Part shown: piece by piece, positions 1 through 9,339 of the stretch
Numbering within the stretch: the first letter of the stretch is position 1
How the letters are laid out: every line of letters starts with the position of its first letter
Assembly (NCBI GenBank): GCA_945897785.1
Contig: CAMDGD010000003.1
Span: 1-64,000, forward strand
Reading direction: 5' to 3'
Length of the DNA: 64,000 nucleotides
DNA from: Paludibacter jiangxiensis
Lineage (GTDB): Bacteria; Bacteroidota; Bacteroidia; Bacteroidales; Paludibacteraceae
The notes under the pieces: generated by a model
Told to the model about the DNA's origin: nothing
The model's input: only the letters and a program-made list of their open reading frames with translations
Database searches by the model: none
Made by a program: the position numbers and the translations under genes

Positions 1-776
1 TTATCTAACTGATAGAGATTAACGGTAAAATAATCGCAACTAACCAATGGTATGGGGGTGTTATTTTTTTCTTGATAACCTACTTTTGCATCAAAAGTAT
101 CATCAAAGTTAATAGCCTCCAAGGCTTCTTCAATATGTAGTTCGCGGGCTTGTCCGTTGTTATCGACCCTGCCGTAATCGTATAAGCGGTAAGTGATATC
201 GCTTGCTTGCTGCACTTCGGCAAGCAAAATATCTTTACCAATGGCATGCACCATACCTGCGGGGATATAAAACACATCGCCTTTTTTAACCTTCACTTTG
301 TTTAAAACAGTTTCGAGGGTGTTGTTTTCGATATGCGCTAAACACGATTCCTTATCCATTTGCTTATTAAACCCGAGTATAAGCTCCGATCCTTCTTCGG
401 CATCAATAACAAACCACATTTCGGTTTTGCCCATGGCATTATGAGCTGCTGCCATTTCGTCGTTGGGGTGTACTTGTATAGAGAGGGTATCTGACGATGC
501 AATAAATTTAAACAACAAAGGGAATTCATTACCAAATTGTTCAAAGACCTTAGCTCCAACCAATTCGTCCATATAAATTTCGAGCAATTCGTTGATGGTG
601 TTTCCGGCAAGGAGGCCGTTAACAACAAGCGACTCGTGTCCGGGCAAGCCCGACAGCTCCCAACTCTCGCCTATAGGCTCTTCAGAATCAGGTCCTTTAC
701 CAAATAGCTCTTTCAACTTATTTCCGCCCCAAATAGGTCGCTTAAGTATGGGTTCAAATTTTAGTGGATACAACAT
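1..776 (-). CDS. manA: Mannose-6-phosphate isomerase, class I (3' end cut by window)
   Basis: This minus-strand reading frame is open from an ATG at 776 to the window edge, giving 258 codons without a stop. The N-terminus reads MLYPLKFEPILKRPIWGG, the usual start of short class I phosphomannose isomerases. A cupin metal site is visible in FIASSDTLSIQVHPNDE, followed by MGKTEMWFVIDA and the second-barrel segment GDVFYIPAGMVHAIG. The family enzyme interconverts mannose-6-phosphate and fructose-6-phosphate in the cytosol using a bound zinc ion. Relatives of this type are about 310-325 residues, so roughly the last 60 residues lie outside the window. No frameshift is seen in the visible part. Because the frame has no stop inside the window, other frames at this place are shadows. 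Confidence 0.93.
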   Translation of the reverse strand, partial: MLYPLKFEPILKRPIWGGNKLKELFGKGPDSEEPIGESWELSGLPGHESLVVNGLLAGNTINELLEIYMDELVGAKVFEQFGNEFPLLFKFIASSDTLSIQVHPNDEMAAAHNAMGKTEMWFVIDAEEGSELILGFNKQMDKESCLAHIENNTLETVLNKVKVKKGDVFYIPAGMVHAIGKDILLAEVQQASDITYRLYDYGRVDNNGQARELHIEEALEAINFDDTFDAKVGYQEKNNTPIPLVSCDYFTVNLYQLD

Positions 777-877
777 TATAAAATACTTTATAAGGGCGGA
801 TAAAAGTACAGTTTTTTATTTACAAAAAAAAGCTATCAGCAAACCGATAGCAATTAATTTTAGCAGGCTCAACACAC

Positions 878-2284
878 TTATTTTAGAGCAGCTAAGGATT
901 TTATCTCTTCGTTGCGTGCTTTTTTATAATAGAAAATGGGTAATTCTTTTATTTTTTCATATTCTATCTCCATAGTTCGAATGGTTGCCACCATTTTCTT
1001 TTGCTCACTATCTCCCGCTAAAAAGGCATATGCTGTTCTTGTTTCCTGTAGTTTTTCTTGCAAATCTATTAGTCTTAGGCGATATTTCTCGGCCATTTCA
1101 TAAGCCACTTTTGCTTCGTCACTAACAAACTGACTAACAGAAGTATAGGCAATTTCATCGGTAATTACAAAATGCATTGACTTTAACGCGCTTTGCGTAT
1201 TAACCGGAACAAAATCGAGCGAATCTTGCCAACTAATATCCACCGGTTCGTCGGGCAGTCGATATGCTTTTAGTTGAGCAAAAGAGAGTAAGGCACTTGA
1301 GTCGGCTGTTTGCACAAACTGTTTTTTTTGTTGAGGTATAAATTGATAAATTAGTACAGAATCCTCGTGTTGGTATCTATCCGAAGCAAACCAGCCCACA
1401 CCATTCTCTTCATCTACAACCAGTAAATAATCGTTATACGGAGAGTTGAAAGGCATACCGATATTTTCGGGCAATAGAAAATCGCTCCTATCAGAACTAA
1501 AACGACTGATAAAAATATCGTACCCCCCTATTGAATTATCGCCATCGGAACAAAAATACAAGCTAATACCATCCGATAACAAATAAGGAAAGTTTTCGTT
1601 TGCTGAGGTATTGATAACATCGGAAAGTGGAAGTTTCTCTGACCAACCGTCGAGCAATTTATACGAACGAAGCATATCTGTTTGACCGTTTACAGTATCG
1701 GTAAGTATTTGTTGGTCTTTTCGGGGAGAAAGGTATGCGGTAAGGGGTAACGAAACACTATCGGTTTCAATACTGGCAAACAGACTGCCGGCATCAGCCC
1801 CTTTCAGCGGATAGTGCTTAAAGAAATCTGCCTTACCAACACGCATACTATCGGTTAGCACTATTTCTTCTACCACCGACAACATACGCAGAGCGGCAGT
1901 AGCCTTTTCAATTTTCTTTGCAATGGAAATTACAATGGAGTCGAGTTCTGTCGAAACAGATAGCTTAGTGTATGCTTTTATTGCATCTTCAAATTGATAA
2001 CTGTAATAATAGGCATCGGCTACATACAGATAAGCCTCCGGATTTCTCTTTGCACTCAACTGTAAATACTTAACGGCACGATCGGGAGCTCCTGTATTCA
2101 GCAAGCAAAGGCCATATTTAAAATTGATATCTGTGTCGAAAGGCTTATGTTGCAGTAATGCTTCATAATGTACTATAGCCTCAACAAAATTTGATTGCTC
2201 AAACAACAAATCAGCTTCTTTTTTTTGGTCGGAAAAAGCTACACTTCCATAACAAAAAAGCATCAACAATATAAGATATTTCAC
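878..2284 (-). CDS. Secreted TPR and PD40 (WD40-like) repeat protein
   Basis: The 468-residue product begins with a short hydrophobic signal peptide ending near VAFSDQ. Two or three tetratricopeptide-like helical repeats follow (about residues 22-130, for example EAIVHYEALLQHKP and AYLYVADAYYYSYQFEDAI). A central region carries PD40/TolB-type beta-propeller signatures, such as LYFCSDGDNSIGGYDIFIS at about 240-260, and the C-terminus is helical and charged. TPR plus PD40 is the N-terminal half of PorE-like envelope proteins associated with type IX secretion, but there is no OmpA peptidoglycan-binding domain here. A periplasmic or outer-membrane scaffold role is inference. Neighbouring genes do not help, since manA and the AsmA-like gene are separate units. 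Confidence 0.7.
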   Translation of the reverse strand: MKYLILLMLFCYGSVAFSDQKKEADLLFEQSNFVEAIVHYEALLQHKPFDTDINFKYGLCLLNTGAPDRAVKYLQLSAKRNPEAYLYVADAYYYSYQFEDAIKAYTKLSVSTELDSIVISIAKKIEKATAALRMLSVVEEIVLTDSMRVGKADFFKHYPLKGADAGSLFASIETDSVSLPLTAYLSPRKDQQILTDTVNGQTDMLRSYKLLDGWSEKLPLSDVINTSANENFPYLLSDGISLYFCSDGDNSIGGYDIFISRFSSDRSDFLLPENIGMPFNSPYNDYLLVVDEENGVGWFASDRYQHEDSVLIYQFIPQQKKQFVQTADSSALLSFAQLKAYRLPDEPVDISWQDSLDFVPVNTQSALKSMHFVITDEIAYTSVSQFVSDEAKVAYEMAEKYRLRLIDLQEKLQETRTAYAFLAGDSEQKKMVATIRTMEIEYEKIKELPIFYYKKARNEEIKSLAALK

Positions 2285-2471
2285 TGAAAAATTAATTTAC
2301 TGTATTTATAACTAAGCACTTTTATCTATTTACAAGGGGTAAAAAAACTCAACCCAAAAATGTTGGAGGATTTGAGATCTCTGAATATAGAAAAATGGCA
2401 TTTATATAGAATGTCTGCTTGGCCTACAAAGAATAGGTGAGCAACATTTAACATTTTGTTCCAACTACCAT

Positions 2472-5018
2472 TTATTTACTATCATCCTTTTTAAATATCC
2501 CTTTGATTATTTTTTTTCCACCTTCTTTTATGTTTTGCCCTGCTTCTTTTAACTCCGGTGCAATACCTTCTTTAAGCTGTTCTTTTATTTCGGTAATTTG
2601 CTCTTTAGCCACTACCTTTACCTCGTCCATTGTTTCTTTAGTTTGGCTTTTTAGAGTAGCAGCTACATCTTTAAGCATCTCTCTTGTTTCAATTTTAACC
2701 GTAGGTTTACTAAACGACCCCCCTAAACGAACGCCAATTTTATTGAGTTTAATAAGTGTCGATTCCGGAGTTGGAATTTCCAGTTTCATGGTATAATCAA
2801 TGGTTTGATCGATACCGGTTGAGCCTTTATCCATATTGATGGTGGTTTCGCCTACTGTCATAGCAAAAGGATCTGTAAATACTCGTCCATCCTTAATTTC
2901 GAAAGGAACAGACACCCTGTCGAGTTCCGGATTTTTGAGTTCGTCGCGGTTTAATACCGTGCCCAAATTATTTAGCACCTTTACATCTTTAATAGCTAGG
3001 TTATCGGACACCAACAAACCCTTGCTGTATAAAGTGTTAATATCGGGCATCATATCATTACCTAACTTGGTTTTAAGTGTTAAGTTTGTTGTTAACCTAC
3101 CGCTTGTCTTGGCAAAAATTGGCGCTAATTTTTGTATTGTTTCAACTTGGGTAAATAATTCGGAAAACAACACATTGTTCATCTTAAAATCTATATCAAC
3201 AAGCGGATTACTCAAGTTTTGTGTGTTATATTCGCCATTCATAAGGACAGTACCACCCATGGTTTGTAGACTTATATCTTTAAAACTAAGTTTTGAATCA
3301 GCTAGTAGTAAACTCCCTTTAGCATTATCAATCACAATTGTTCCAAAAATAATTTTTTTGAAGCTAGAATTAAGCGAAAAATTTAAATTTGCCGGCAAAG
3401 CCACAATAGCCATAGCCGTAGTATCTTTATTCGTTGCTGTTTCAAGAGCAACTGTATCTGTCATTAAATCTGCTACATTTAAGTACACCGATTGCGTTTG
3501 CAAGTTGCCCTTTAATATTTCATTGCGCAAAACAAAAGGAATAAAATTCTCCAATTTACCGCTACCCGACAAATCACTTTTACCAATTTTTAGTTGAAAA
3601 ACAGGTAAGTTTACAAACTTAGGATTAAAATCGAGTTCCGCTTTTTTTATCTCTACCACATGTGGTAAACTCGTAGTTTTAATCACCATATCAGCCAATT
3701 TCAATCCGCCATCGAAGAAAAACTTTTCGTATTGTTCCTTATCGTAATACGACATTTTTCCCTTTAATTTTAGGTCAGCATCTACTATTCCGGTGAGTTC
3801 CATGCCACTATCTAAGGGATACACTTCTTTTATCATGCCTAAATTTAATTTCCCTTTAGCAAAGAAATCAATATCGGGGTCACTCACAGGTGTGGCAACA
3901 CTTACTGTACCTGTAAAAGGATTTCCTCCCAACACAAAGGCAAAATTTTCAACCTGAATTTTGGTGTAATCAAGTAAGCCACCTGGATTTGAAATCGTTG
4001 CAGAAATATTGATATCATCAACCGACTTAGGCAACGCAGGATACTTAAACCAAGCATCAGTAACAAGCATATTTACTAAAAACGAAGGAAATAAACTATC
4101 GGTATATAAACCTTTTACCACTCCATCTAGTGTTACATTGCCTTTAGTTTCTATGCTCTCGAAGTTTTTGGCATAGATAGCCGGAATCATGGATAAAATT
4201 TGTTTAAAATCTGTTCCTGGAGCATTTAGTTTGATGTCCATATCATAGCCATTTTCTAACATTTTCACCCAACCATTTAACTCAAACTCAATGGCGTTTA
4301 TAGACGATTTATTATCACTAAAAGTAAACACCATATTCTTTAAATCAGCCTTTATATCAGCATTCAACAAAGCAGTAGCCTTTTTTAAGTATGCAATATT
4401 GTCCATTTCCAGGGTAAGAGCTCCTGCCGTTGTACTTGTTTGGAGCAAGGTCGTTTCTGCGGTTAAATCGCCAGACAAGCTATGATTTAAATTTTGAAGC
4501 AAAAAACTGATATTGGCTTGTTCATCAATATATTTTATGCTACCGTTTTCTATAGTGAGCTGCTGCAATTTCAATCTAAAGGCTGATGTCGTTTGCGTGC
4601 TATCTGCGACAACAGCAGTATCCGGAATGGAAATATCCCAATTAACCCTTCCATCTTTCAATACATGGGCAAAAACCGAGGGGTTCTCTAAAAAAACTCG
4701 TTTAACATCATAGCCGGTATCAGCAAATAAACTTCTTAAATCGATTACGGCACTAGCTTCTTTCACAAAAAGTAAGGTGTCTGTCTCAAATGGAGCTTTG
4801 CCAACAATATAAAAATCTTGCAACACTATACTGGCGTTCGGAAAATTACGGATAAAACTTAACCGAATATTTTTAAAGCCAATGGTAGCGTTTAGGTTAT
4901 TGTTTGCTTGGGTTAATACCGCTTGTTCTATTTTGTCCTTAAATAAAAACGGAGCCGACAACAAAACAGCAAATACTAGCAAAATAACCGTACCGGATAT
5001 AATTAATGCTTTTTTCAT
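2472..5018 (-). CDS. AsmA-family protein
   Basis: The 848-residue protein starts with a single N-terminal membrane anchor (about residues 5-26) and then a long beta-rich region. It shows the AsmA N-terminal pattern: a conserved segment with NLNATIGFKNIRLSFIRNFP, then LQDFYIVGKAPFETDTLL, and a repeat-like alternation of short strands. The C-terminal AsmA-like part (about 640-770, with TIDYTMKLEIPTPES) is followed by a Lys/Glu-rich amphipathic tail. AsmA-like proteins are thought to be long lipid-transfer grooves bridging the inner and outer membranes and are long in Bacteroidota. The size and topology fit this. The substrate cannot be read from the sequence. It appears to be a single-gene unit. 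Confidence 0.85.
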   Translation of the reverse strand: MKKALIISGTVILLVFAVLLSAPFLFKDKIEQAVLTQANNNLNATIGFKNIRLSFIRNFPNASIVLQDFYIVGKAPFETDTLLFVKEASAVIDLRSLFADTGYDVKRVFLENPSVFAHVLKDGRVNWDISIPDTAVVADSTQTTSAFRLKLQQLTIENGSIKYIDEQANISFLLQNLNHSLSGDLTAETTLLQTSTTAGALTLEMDNIAYLKKATALLNADIKADLKNMVFTFSDNKSSINAIEFELNGWVKMLENGYDMDIKLNAPGTDFKQILSMIPAIYAKNFESIETKGNVTLDGVVKGLYTDSLFPSFLVNMLVTDAWFKYPALPKSVDDINISATISNPGGLLDYTKIQVENFAFVLGGNPFTGTVSVATPVSDPDIDFFAKGKLNLGMIKEVYPLDSGMELTGIVDADLKLKGKMSYYDKEQYEKFFFDGGLKLADMVIKTTSLPHVVEIKKAELDFNPKFVNLPVFQLKIGKSDLSGSGKLENFIPFVLRNEILKGNLQTQSVYLNVADLMTDTVALETATNKDTTAMAIVALPANLNFSLNSSFKKIIFGTIVIDNAKGSLLLADSKLSFKDISLQTMGGTVLMNGEYNTQNLSNPLVDIDFKMNNVLFSELFTQVETIQKLAPIFAKTSGRLTTNLTLKTKLGNDMMPDINTLYSKGLLVSDNLAIKDVKVLNNLGTVLNRDELKNPELDRVSVPFEIKDGRVFTDPFAMTVGETTINMDKGSTGIDQTIDYTMKLEIPTPESTLIKLNKIGVRLGGSFSKPTVKIETREMLKDVAATLKSQTKETMDEVKVVAKEQITEIKEQLKEGIAPELKEAGQNIKEGGKKIIKGIFKKDDSK

Positions 5019-5145
5019 GTGTAAAAAATTTTAGTTGTTAGTGCTACATGCAACATGATATTTCACAGAACACACAGGGAATAAATGCGATAACAAAAAT
5101 ACGAATAATCTTTAGCTATCACAGCCTGTTCCGAATTAAATTTTG

Positions 5146-5153
5146 TAATTTTG
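5146..5153 (+). promoter_or_regulatory. -7 box TAATTTTG upstream of nitroreductase
   Basis: This is an exact match to the Bacteroidota -7 consensus TAnnTTTG, 47 nt before the ATG at 5201. It lies inside the longer open frame that begins at 5048, so it argues for the internal start. Confidence 0.6.
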
Positions 5154-5200
5154 CCGTACATTTTTCTATTGATACAACAAATACAAAAATTCCACAAGCC

Positions 5201-5944
5201 ATGATTTCTACACTCATCAATCACCGCACCATTCGAAAATACAAATCGACCCCTATAGCGCCTGAATTATTAACCGAATTACTCGAAGCTTCGTGCAGAG
5301 CATCGAACACCGGAAACATGCAAACTTACAGCATTATTGTTAGTACAGACACGGAGAAAAAGAAAGCTTTAGCGCCCTTCCATTTCAATCAGGCAATGAC
5401 AACTCAAGCTCCTGTTGTACTAACTTTTTGTGTTGATTTTAATCGTTTTAACCAATGGTGTTTGCTACGAAAAGCGGAACCCGGATATGGTAATTTCTTA
5501 TCGTTCTCATCGGGTTTAATTGATACGATTATTGCGGCACAAAACTTTTGCATTGCTGCAGAGAGTAAAGGATTAGGCATTTGTTACCTAGGTACAACAA
5601 CTTATACCGCCGATAAGATTATTGAACAGCTAAGCTTACCCAACTATGTGGTTCCCGTAACCACAATTACGGTTGGTTATGCTGATGAGGAACCCGCACA
5701 AGAAGACCGACTTCCTTTGGAGGGCATTGTGCATTATGAATCGTACAAAGACTATACAGCAGCTACAATAGAAAAAATATACGCCGAAAAAGAAGCCATT
5801 GCAAAACACAAACAATTTATTGCCGAAAACAGTAAAGAAACACTGGCACAGGTATTTACCGATATCCGTTATACAAAAGCCAATAACGAACATTTCTCGA
5901 AAGTGTTGCTGGATGTACTTAAAAAACAAGGCTTCTGGGATTAA
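5201..5944 (+). CDS. Nitroreductase family protein (NfsA/FRP-like)
   Basis: The family is FMN-dependent NAD(P)H oxidoreductases. The start at 5201 (MISTLINHRTIRKYKSTPI) is chosen because this is the canonical nitroreductase N-terminus with the R-S/T-x-R-x-Y/F FMN phosphate motif, and because the promoter box lies between 5048 and this ATG. The product is 247 residues. Visible motifs are ASCRASNTGNMQTYS (FMN binding), IDTIIAAQNFCIAAESKGLG and the C-terminal VGYADEEPAQEDRLPLEG of the NfsA/FRP subgroup. Family members reduce nitroaromatics, flavins or quinones with NADPH; the physiological substrate is unknown. It is monocistronic and ends at a strong hairpin at 6012-6057. Confidence 0.85.
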   Translation: MISTLINHRTIRKYKSTPIAPELLTELLEASCRASNTGNMQTYSIIVSTDTEKKKALAPFHFNQAMTTQAPVVLTFCVDFNRFNQWCLLRKAEPGYGNFLSFSSGLIDTIIAAQNFCIAAESKGLGICYLGTTTYTADKIIEQLSLPNYVVPVTTITVGYADEEPAQEDRLPLEGIVHYESYKDYTAATIEKIYAEKEAIAKHKQFIAENSKETLAQVFTDIRYTKANNEHFSKVLLDVLKKQGFWD

Positions 5945-6011
5945 TCTTTTAAATAGTAACACAAAACTAGCCCGAGCAATTCATTACGCCTTAATTATTT
6001 TCACTAATTAC

Positions 6012-6057
6012 AAAGAGCGCAAACTATTGACTTATATTCAATAATTTGCGCTCTTTT
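6012..6057. terminator. Bidirectional hairpin terminator
   Basis: AAAGAGCGCAAA pairs with TTTGCGCTCTTT, extended inward by TATTGA/TCAATA, with A-rich and T-rich flanks. It sits after the nitroreductase and just before the left end of the IS element. Confidence 0.8.
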
Positions 6058-6078
6058 ACATGTGCTGAGCTAAAAAAA

Positions 6079-6114
6079 GGTAGTATCTCACTAACTGTGT
6101 AAGTTGAAAAGTTA
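6079..6114 (+). repeat. IS256-type left inverted repeat
   Basis: The left terminal repeat carries the 19-bp core at 6096-6114, which is exactly inverted at 7413-7431. The outer part is imperfect. Confidence 0.8.
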
Positions 6115-6198
6115 TTCTGAAAATTATTTTGAGTCCACAAAAACTCAAAAAATAATTTTCGGAAATAACTTTTTGCTATTTTTATAAACTACATAGTT

Positions 6199-7401
6199 AT
6201 GATTGACAAAGAAGAATTATTAAACAACAAGGACTTTTATAAGTCTTTCAAGAATGGAGCGGATTTAACATCCTTCTTCAAAGAGATGCACAAAAGAGCA
6301 GTGGAACATATGCTCGAGGTAGAACTTGATTCTCATTTGGATTATGAGAAACATCAAAAGACCAGTACAGGTAATTATCGTAATGGGCATGGCTCCAAGA
6401 AGATAAAGACCTCATTTGGAGAAGATGAAATTAAAGTCCCCCGAGATAGAGATGGTTCATTTGATCCTATGTTGGTTCCCAAAAGACACAATATCATTGA
6501 AGGGTTGGAAAACATCATTATCTCATTCTATGCCAAGGGAATGAGTGTAAGTGATATTGAGGAACAAATAAAAGAAATGTATGATTTTGATGTTTCCACA
6601 TCCACCATTTCTCGTATCACCAATGCTGTTGCCAGCGAAGCTCTTGCGTGGCAAAATAGACCATTAGAGGAGCTTTATTTGATAGTTTGGATGGATGGTA
6701 TTGTTTTTAAAGTTCGAGAGAACTCCAAAGTGATAAATAAAACAATTTATCTAGCAGTAGGGCTTACCAAAGAAGGAAAAAAGGAAGTCTTAGGTATGTG
6801 GCTTGGTAAAAACGAGTCTTCCAGCTTCTGGATGAGTGTTTTAACTGATTTAAAAGCTCGTGGGGTAGAAGATATTTTAATTACTGCCACAGACAACCTT
6901 AATGGATTTACTCAAACTATCAAAAGCGTTTTCCCTGAGTCTCAAACACAAATCTGCGTAGTGCATCAAATCCGAAATGCCTGCAAATATGTGGTTTGGA
7001 AGGATAGAAAAGAGTTTTCTGCCGACATGAAACACATTTATACTGCTCCAAACAAACAAGCTGCAGAAATGGCCTTAAAGGACTTTGCTGCTAAATGGGA
7101 AACTAAATATGCTTATGCTATAAAATCTTGGAGAGATAACTGGGATGAACTTACTGTGTTTTTTGACTTCCCTTTAGAAATCAGAAAAATCATCTACACA
7201 ACCAATTTAATAGAAAATTTGAATGGTAAAATTAGAAAATACACTAAAAATAAAATGTCTTTTCCAACGGATGACGCAGTGCTAAAATCAGTATATCTTG
7301 CTCTAAAAGAGGCTACTAAAAAATGGAGTATGCCTATCCAGAATTGGGGTATTGTTTTGAACCAATTTGTTCTTATATTTGAAAAAAGGCTCAGATTATA
7401 A
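6199..7401 (+). CDS. IS256-family (mutator-type) transposase
   Basis: The product is 400 residues, normal for the family, with no frameshift. The N-terminal part has the family stretch [17 protein letters not shown] and the [18 protein letters not shown] motif, followed by [11 protein letters not shown]. The DDE catalytic triad is visible as D166 in VWMDGIVF, D232 in TATDNLNGF and E339 in [14 protein letters not shown], with the C/H-rich [13 protein letters not shown] motif between the second D and the E. The enzyme moves the element by a copy-out or cut-and-paste reaction at the inverted repeats. The gene starts about 120 nt inside the left end and stops about 47 nt before the right end, so it appears intact and potentially active. 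Confidence 0.97.
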   Translation: MIDKEELLNNKDFYKSFKNGADLTSFFKEMHKRAVEHMLEVELDSHLDYEKHQKTSTGNYRNGHGSKKIKTSFGEDEIKVPRDRDGSFDPMLVPKRHNIIEGLENIIISFYAKGMSVSDIEEQIKEMYDFDVSTSTISRITNAVASEALAWQNRPLEELYLIVWMDGIVFKVRENSKVINKTIYLAVGLTKEGKKEVLGMWLGKNESSSFWMSVLTDLKARGVEDILITATDNLNGFTQTIKSVFPESQTQICVVHQIRNACKYVVWKDRKEFSADMKHIYTAPNKQAAEMALKDFAAKWETKYAYAIKSWRDNWDELTVFFDFPLEIRKIIYTTNLIENLNGKIRKYTKNKMSFPTDDAVLKSVYLALKEATKKWSMPIQNWGIVLNQFVLIFEKRLRL

Positions 7402-7412
7402 AATCCAAGCCT

Positions 7413-7448
7413 TAACTTTTCAACTTACACACTTTATGGGATAGTGTC
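7413..7448 (-). repeat. IS256-type right inverted repeat
   Basis: Inverted copy of the left end, with an exact 19-bp core at 7413-7431. It is followed by an A16 tract at 7451-7466, which may include the target duplication. Confidence 0.8.
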
Positions 7449-7469
7449 ACAAAAAAAAAAAAAAAACTA

Positions 7470-9155
7470 CTACTCTTTCCCCTCTGCAGCGGCTTCAACC
7501 ACATTAATGATATAATCGCCCATTTTTTCGCATTCCACTACCATATCCATATAAATAATACTGGTATTGTATTGGTAAGTACAATCTTTTACATCGCATA
7601 CATTTTTTAGCTTATTCTGATTGCGCGCATAATTAATCTCATCTTCTAAGTTGATTGACTTAGTAATGTCAATTCGGTCATCATCCATTTTCTTCAACAC
7701 TTGTAACATAGCAATAATCGCATCATCAATCAATCGAAACATTTCAGCCAAGTTACCATCTATACAATCAGGCATTTCCACTTTTTCAATTCTTCCTCGC
7801 TCAATAACTCGCGATAAGTTATAACAGCCATCAGCCAAGCTTTCTATTTCAGTAATAATTCGAAGCATTTTATATACTTTGGCCTTACTTTCATCAGCCA
7901 ACTGACCTTCAGTAAGTTGACTTAAATACTCGCCTATTTCCACTTCCATCCTATCACTAATATTTTCGTATTTGGTAATACGTGCAAAAATTTTGGCTTG
8001 TTTGTTTGGATGGGTTTCGGCATAATACTCTTTTACAATACCAAACATCTTTTGTATACGCTCGGCATACACCAAAATTTCTTTTTGTGCTTGCAATACC
8101 GATAGCTCTGATGTTGACAATAATCCGGTAGAAATATAGGTGAGTTTAAATTCTTCGTCGGAATGTTTTTGTTTTATCATTTTGGTAACCAAATTGGCTA
8201 AAGGCACTGCAAACCAACCCAACACCAACACATTGGTAATATTAAACATAGTATGAAATAATGACAAAGAAAAAGCATCTAATTGCATTAACTCAGTTGC
8301 GCCCATATAGTAGGATACTATAGATTGCACCATAGCCGTAAACGGATAAAACACAATTAGTATCCACATAATACCAAATACATTAAAAACAGTGTGCGCT
8401 AATGCTGTTCGTTTAGCCGAAACATTGGCAGATATGGCCGCAATATTTGCCGTAACTGTAGTGCCTATATTCTCTCCAAGTACCATAGCTGCGGCAATCT
8501 CGTAAGTTATCCATCCTTGGGCACACATTATCAGGGTAATGGCCATTGTTGCACTTGACGATTGCACTACAATGGTAAGTAGAGTTCCAACAAATAAGAA
8601 TAAAATAATTGATAAGTACCCTAATTCGGTATATGCACTTAGAAACTGTAGTATTTCCGGATTTTGTTTTACATCGGGTACTGAACCTTTGAGTAAATCG
8701 AGCCCCAGAAATAACAAAGCGAACCCAATTAAAAGGTGCCCCCAATTTTTGCGCGAGTTTCGCTTAGAGAATATCAACGGAAAAGCGATGGCAATAATAG
8801 GAATAGAAAAATCGCTAATATTTACTTTGAAACCAAATATTGATATAATCCATGCCGTAATGGTTGTTCCAATATTAGCTCCCATAACTACGCTAATAGA
8901 TTGAACCAAAGACATTAAACCGGCATTTACAAAGCTAACCAACATTACTGTTGTGGCACTTGAGGATTGAATAACAGCAGTAACCAATACCCCTGTAATA
9001 ATACCCATCAATCGGTTAGAAGTCATGGCTGCCATAATAGAGCGCAACTTGCTACCTGCAGATTTTTGCAAAGCTTCGCTCATCATCTCCATACCAAAAA
9101 GAAAAAGGCCCAAAGAACCTACAAGGTGTAATAAATCAAAAAGTCCGTAATTCAT
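7470..9155 (-). CDS. Na/Pi cotransporter family protein with PhoU-like tail
   Basis: The 561-residue product has eight to ten hydrophobic segments in its first 340 residues. They include the duplicated QSSSATT family signature (IQSSSATTVMLVSFVNAG near residue 62 and VQSSSATMAITLIM near 195) and the GANIGTT and GENIGTTVTA motifs. About residues 350-560 form a soluble helical PhoU-like domain (YAERIQKMFGIVKEYY, ESLADGCYNLSRVIERG). Family members import phosphate with sodium, and the PhoU-like tail may regulate transport. The gene converges on the IS element and has its own -7 box at 9206-9213. Confidence 0.93.
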   Translation of the reverse strand: MNYGLFDLLHLVGSLGLFLFGMEMMSEALQKSAGSKLRSIMAAMTSNRLMGIITGVLVTAVIQSSSATTVMLVSFVNAGLMSLVQSISVVMGANIGTTITAWIISIFGFKVNISDFSIPIIAIAFPLIFSKRNSRKNWGHLLIGFALLFLGLDLLKGSVPDVKQNPEILQFLSAYTELGYLSIILFLFVGTLLTIVVQSSSATMAITLIMCAQGWITYEIAAAMVLGENIGTTVTANIAAISANVSAKRTALAHTVFNVFGIMWILIVFYPFTAMVQSIVSYYMGATELMQLDAFSLSLFHTMFNITNVLVLGWFAVPLANLVTKMIKQKHSDEEFKLTYISTGLLSTSELSVLQAQKEILVYAERIQKMFGIVKEYYAETHPNKQAKIFARITKYENISDRMEVEIGEYLSQLTEGQLADESKAKVYKMLRIITEIESLADGCYNLSRVIERGRIEKVEMPDCIDGNLAEMFRLIDDAIIAMLQVLKKMDDDRIDITKSINLEDEINYARNQNKLKNVCDVKDCTYQYNTSIIYMDMVVECEKMGDYIINVVEAAAEGKE

Positions 9156-9205
9156 CTCGTGCTGTTCTTGGTTTGTAAAAATGAATGTTTTATAAATTAT
9201 GGATG

Positions 9206-9213
9206 CAAATTTA
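9206..9213 (-). promoter_or_regulatory. -7 box TAAATTTG for the Na/Pi cotransporter
   Basis: Exact TAnnTTTG match on the minus strand, about 50 nt upstream of the ATG at 9155. Confidence 0.55.
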
Positions 9214-9289
9214 CTTTTTGAAATTATTGTTACAAAAGAATTTCAAAACTATTACAAAAAACTGTTGATAACTTTATAGCAAAAGAAAA

Positions 9290-9318
9290 CTCCCTGCTTG
9301 GACAAGCCAAACAGGGAG
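9290..9318 (-). terminator. Hairpin terminator after nadC
   Basis: CTCCCTG and CAGGGAG form the stem, extended by TTGG/CCAA with a small mismatch. The A-rich stretch before it on the plus strand becomes a U tail for minus-strand transcripts ending nadC. Confidence 0.75.
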
Positions 9319-9339
9319 CTATAAAATATTTACAATAAG

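Larger units (their letters stand above)
6079..7448 (+). mobile_element. IS256-family insertion sequence
   Basis: A single full-length transposase gene is flanked by imperfect inverted repeats. The left end (6079-6114) and the reverse complement of the right end (7413-7448) share an exact 19-bp inner block (TGTGTAAGTTGAAAAGTTA), and more than half of the outer 17 bases also match. The exact outer boundary and the target duplication cannot be fixed, because both flanks are A-rich (an A7 tract at 6072-6078 and an A16 tract from 7451), so an 8-9 bp A-rich duplication is possible but not demonstrable. The element inserted in the 3' space between two convergent genes and interrupts neither. Confidence 0.88.

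Noticed and set aside
2503-3597. Long plus-strand open frames opposite the AsmA-like gene
   Set aside because: They are antisense shadows of the minus-strand coding sequence, with hydrophobic, Ser-rich composition and no family pattern.
5048-5200. Upstream extension of the nitroreductase frame
   Set aside because: A -7 box at 5146-5153 lies inside it and the family N-terminus starts at 5201.
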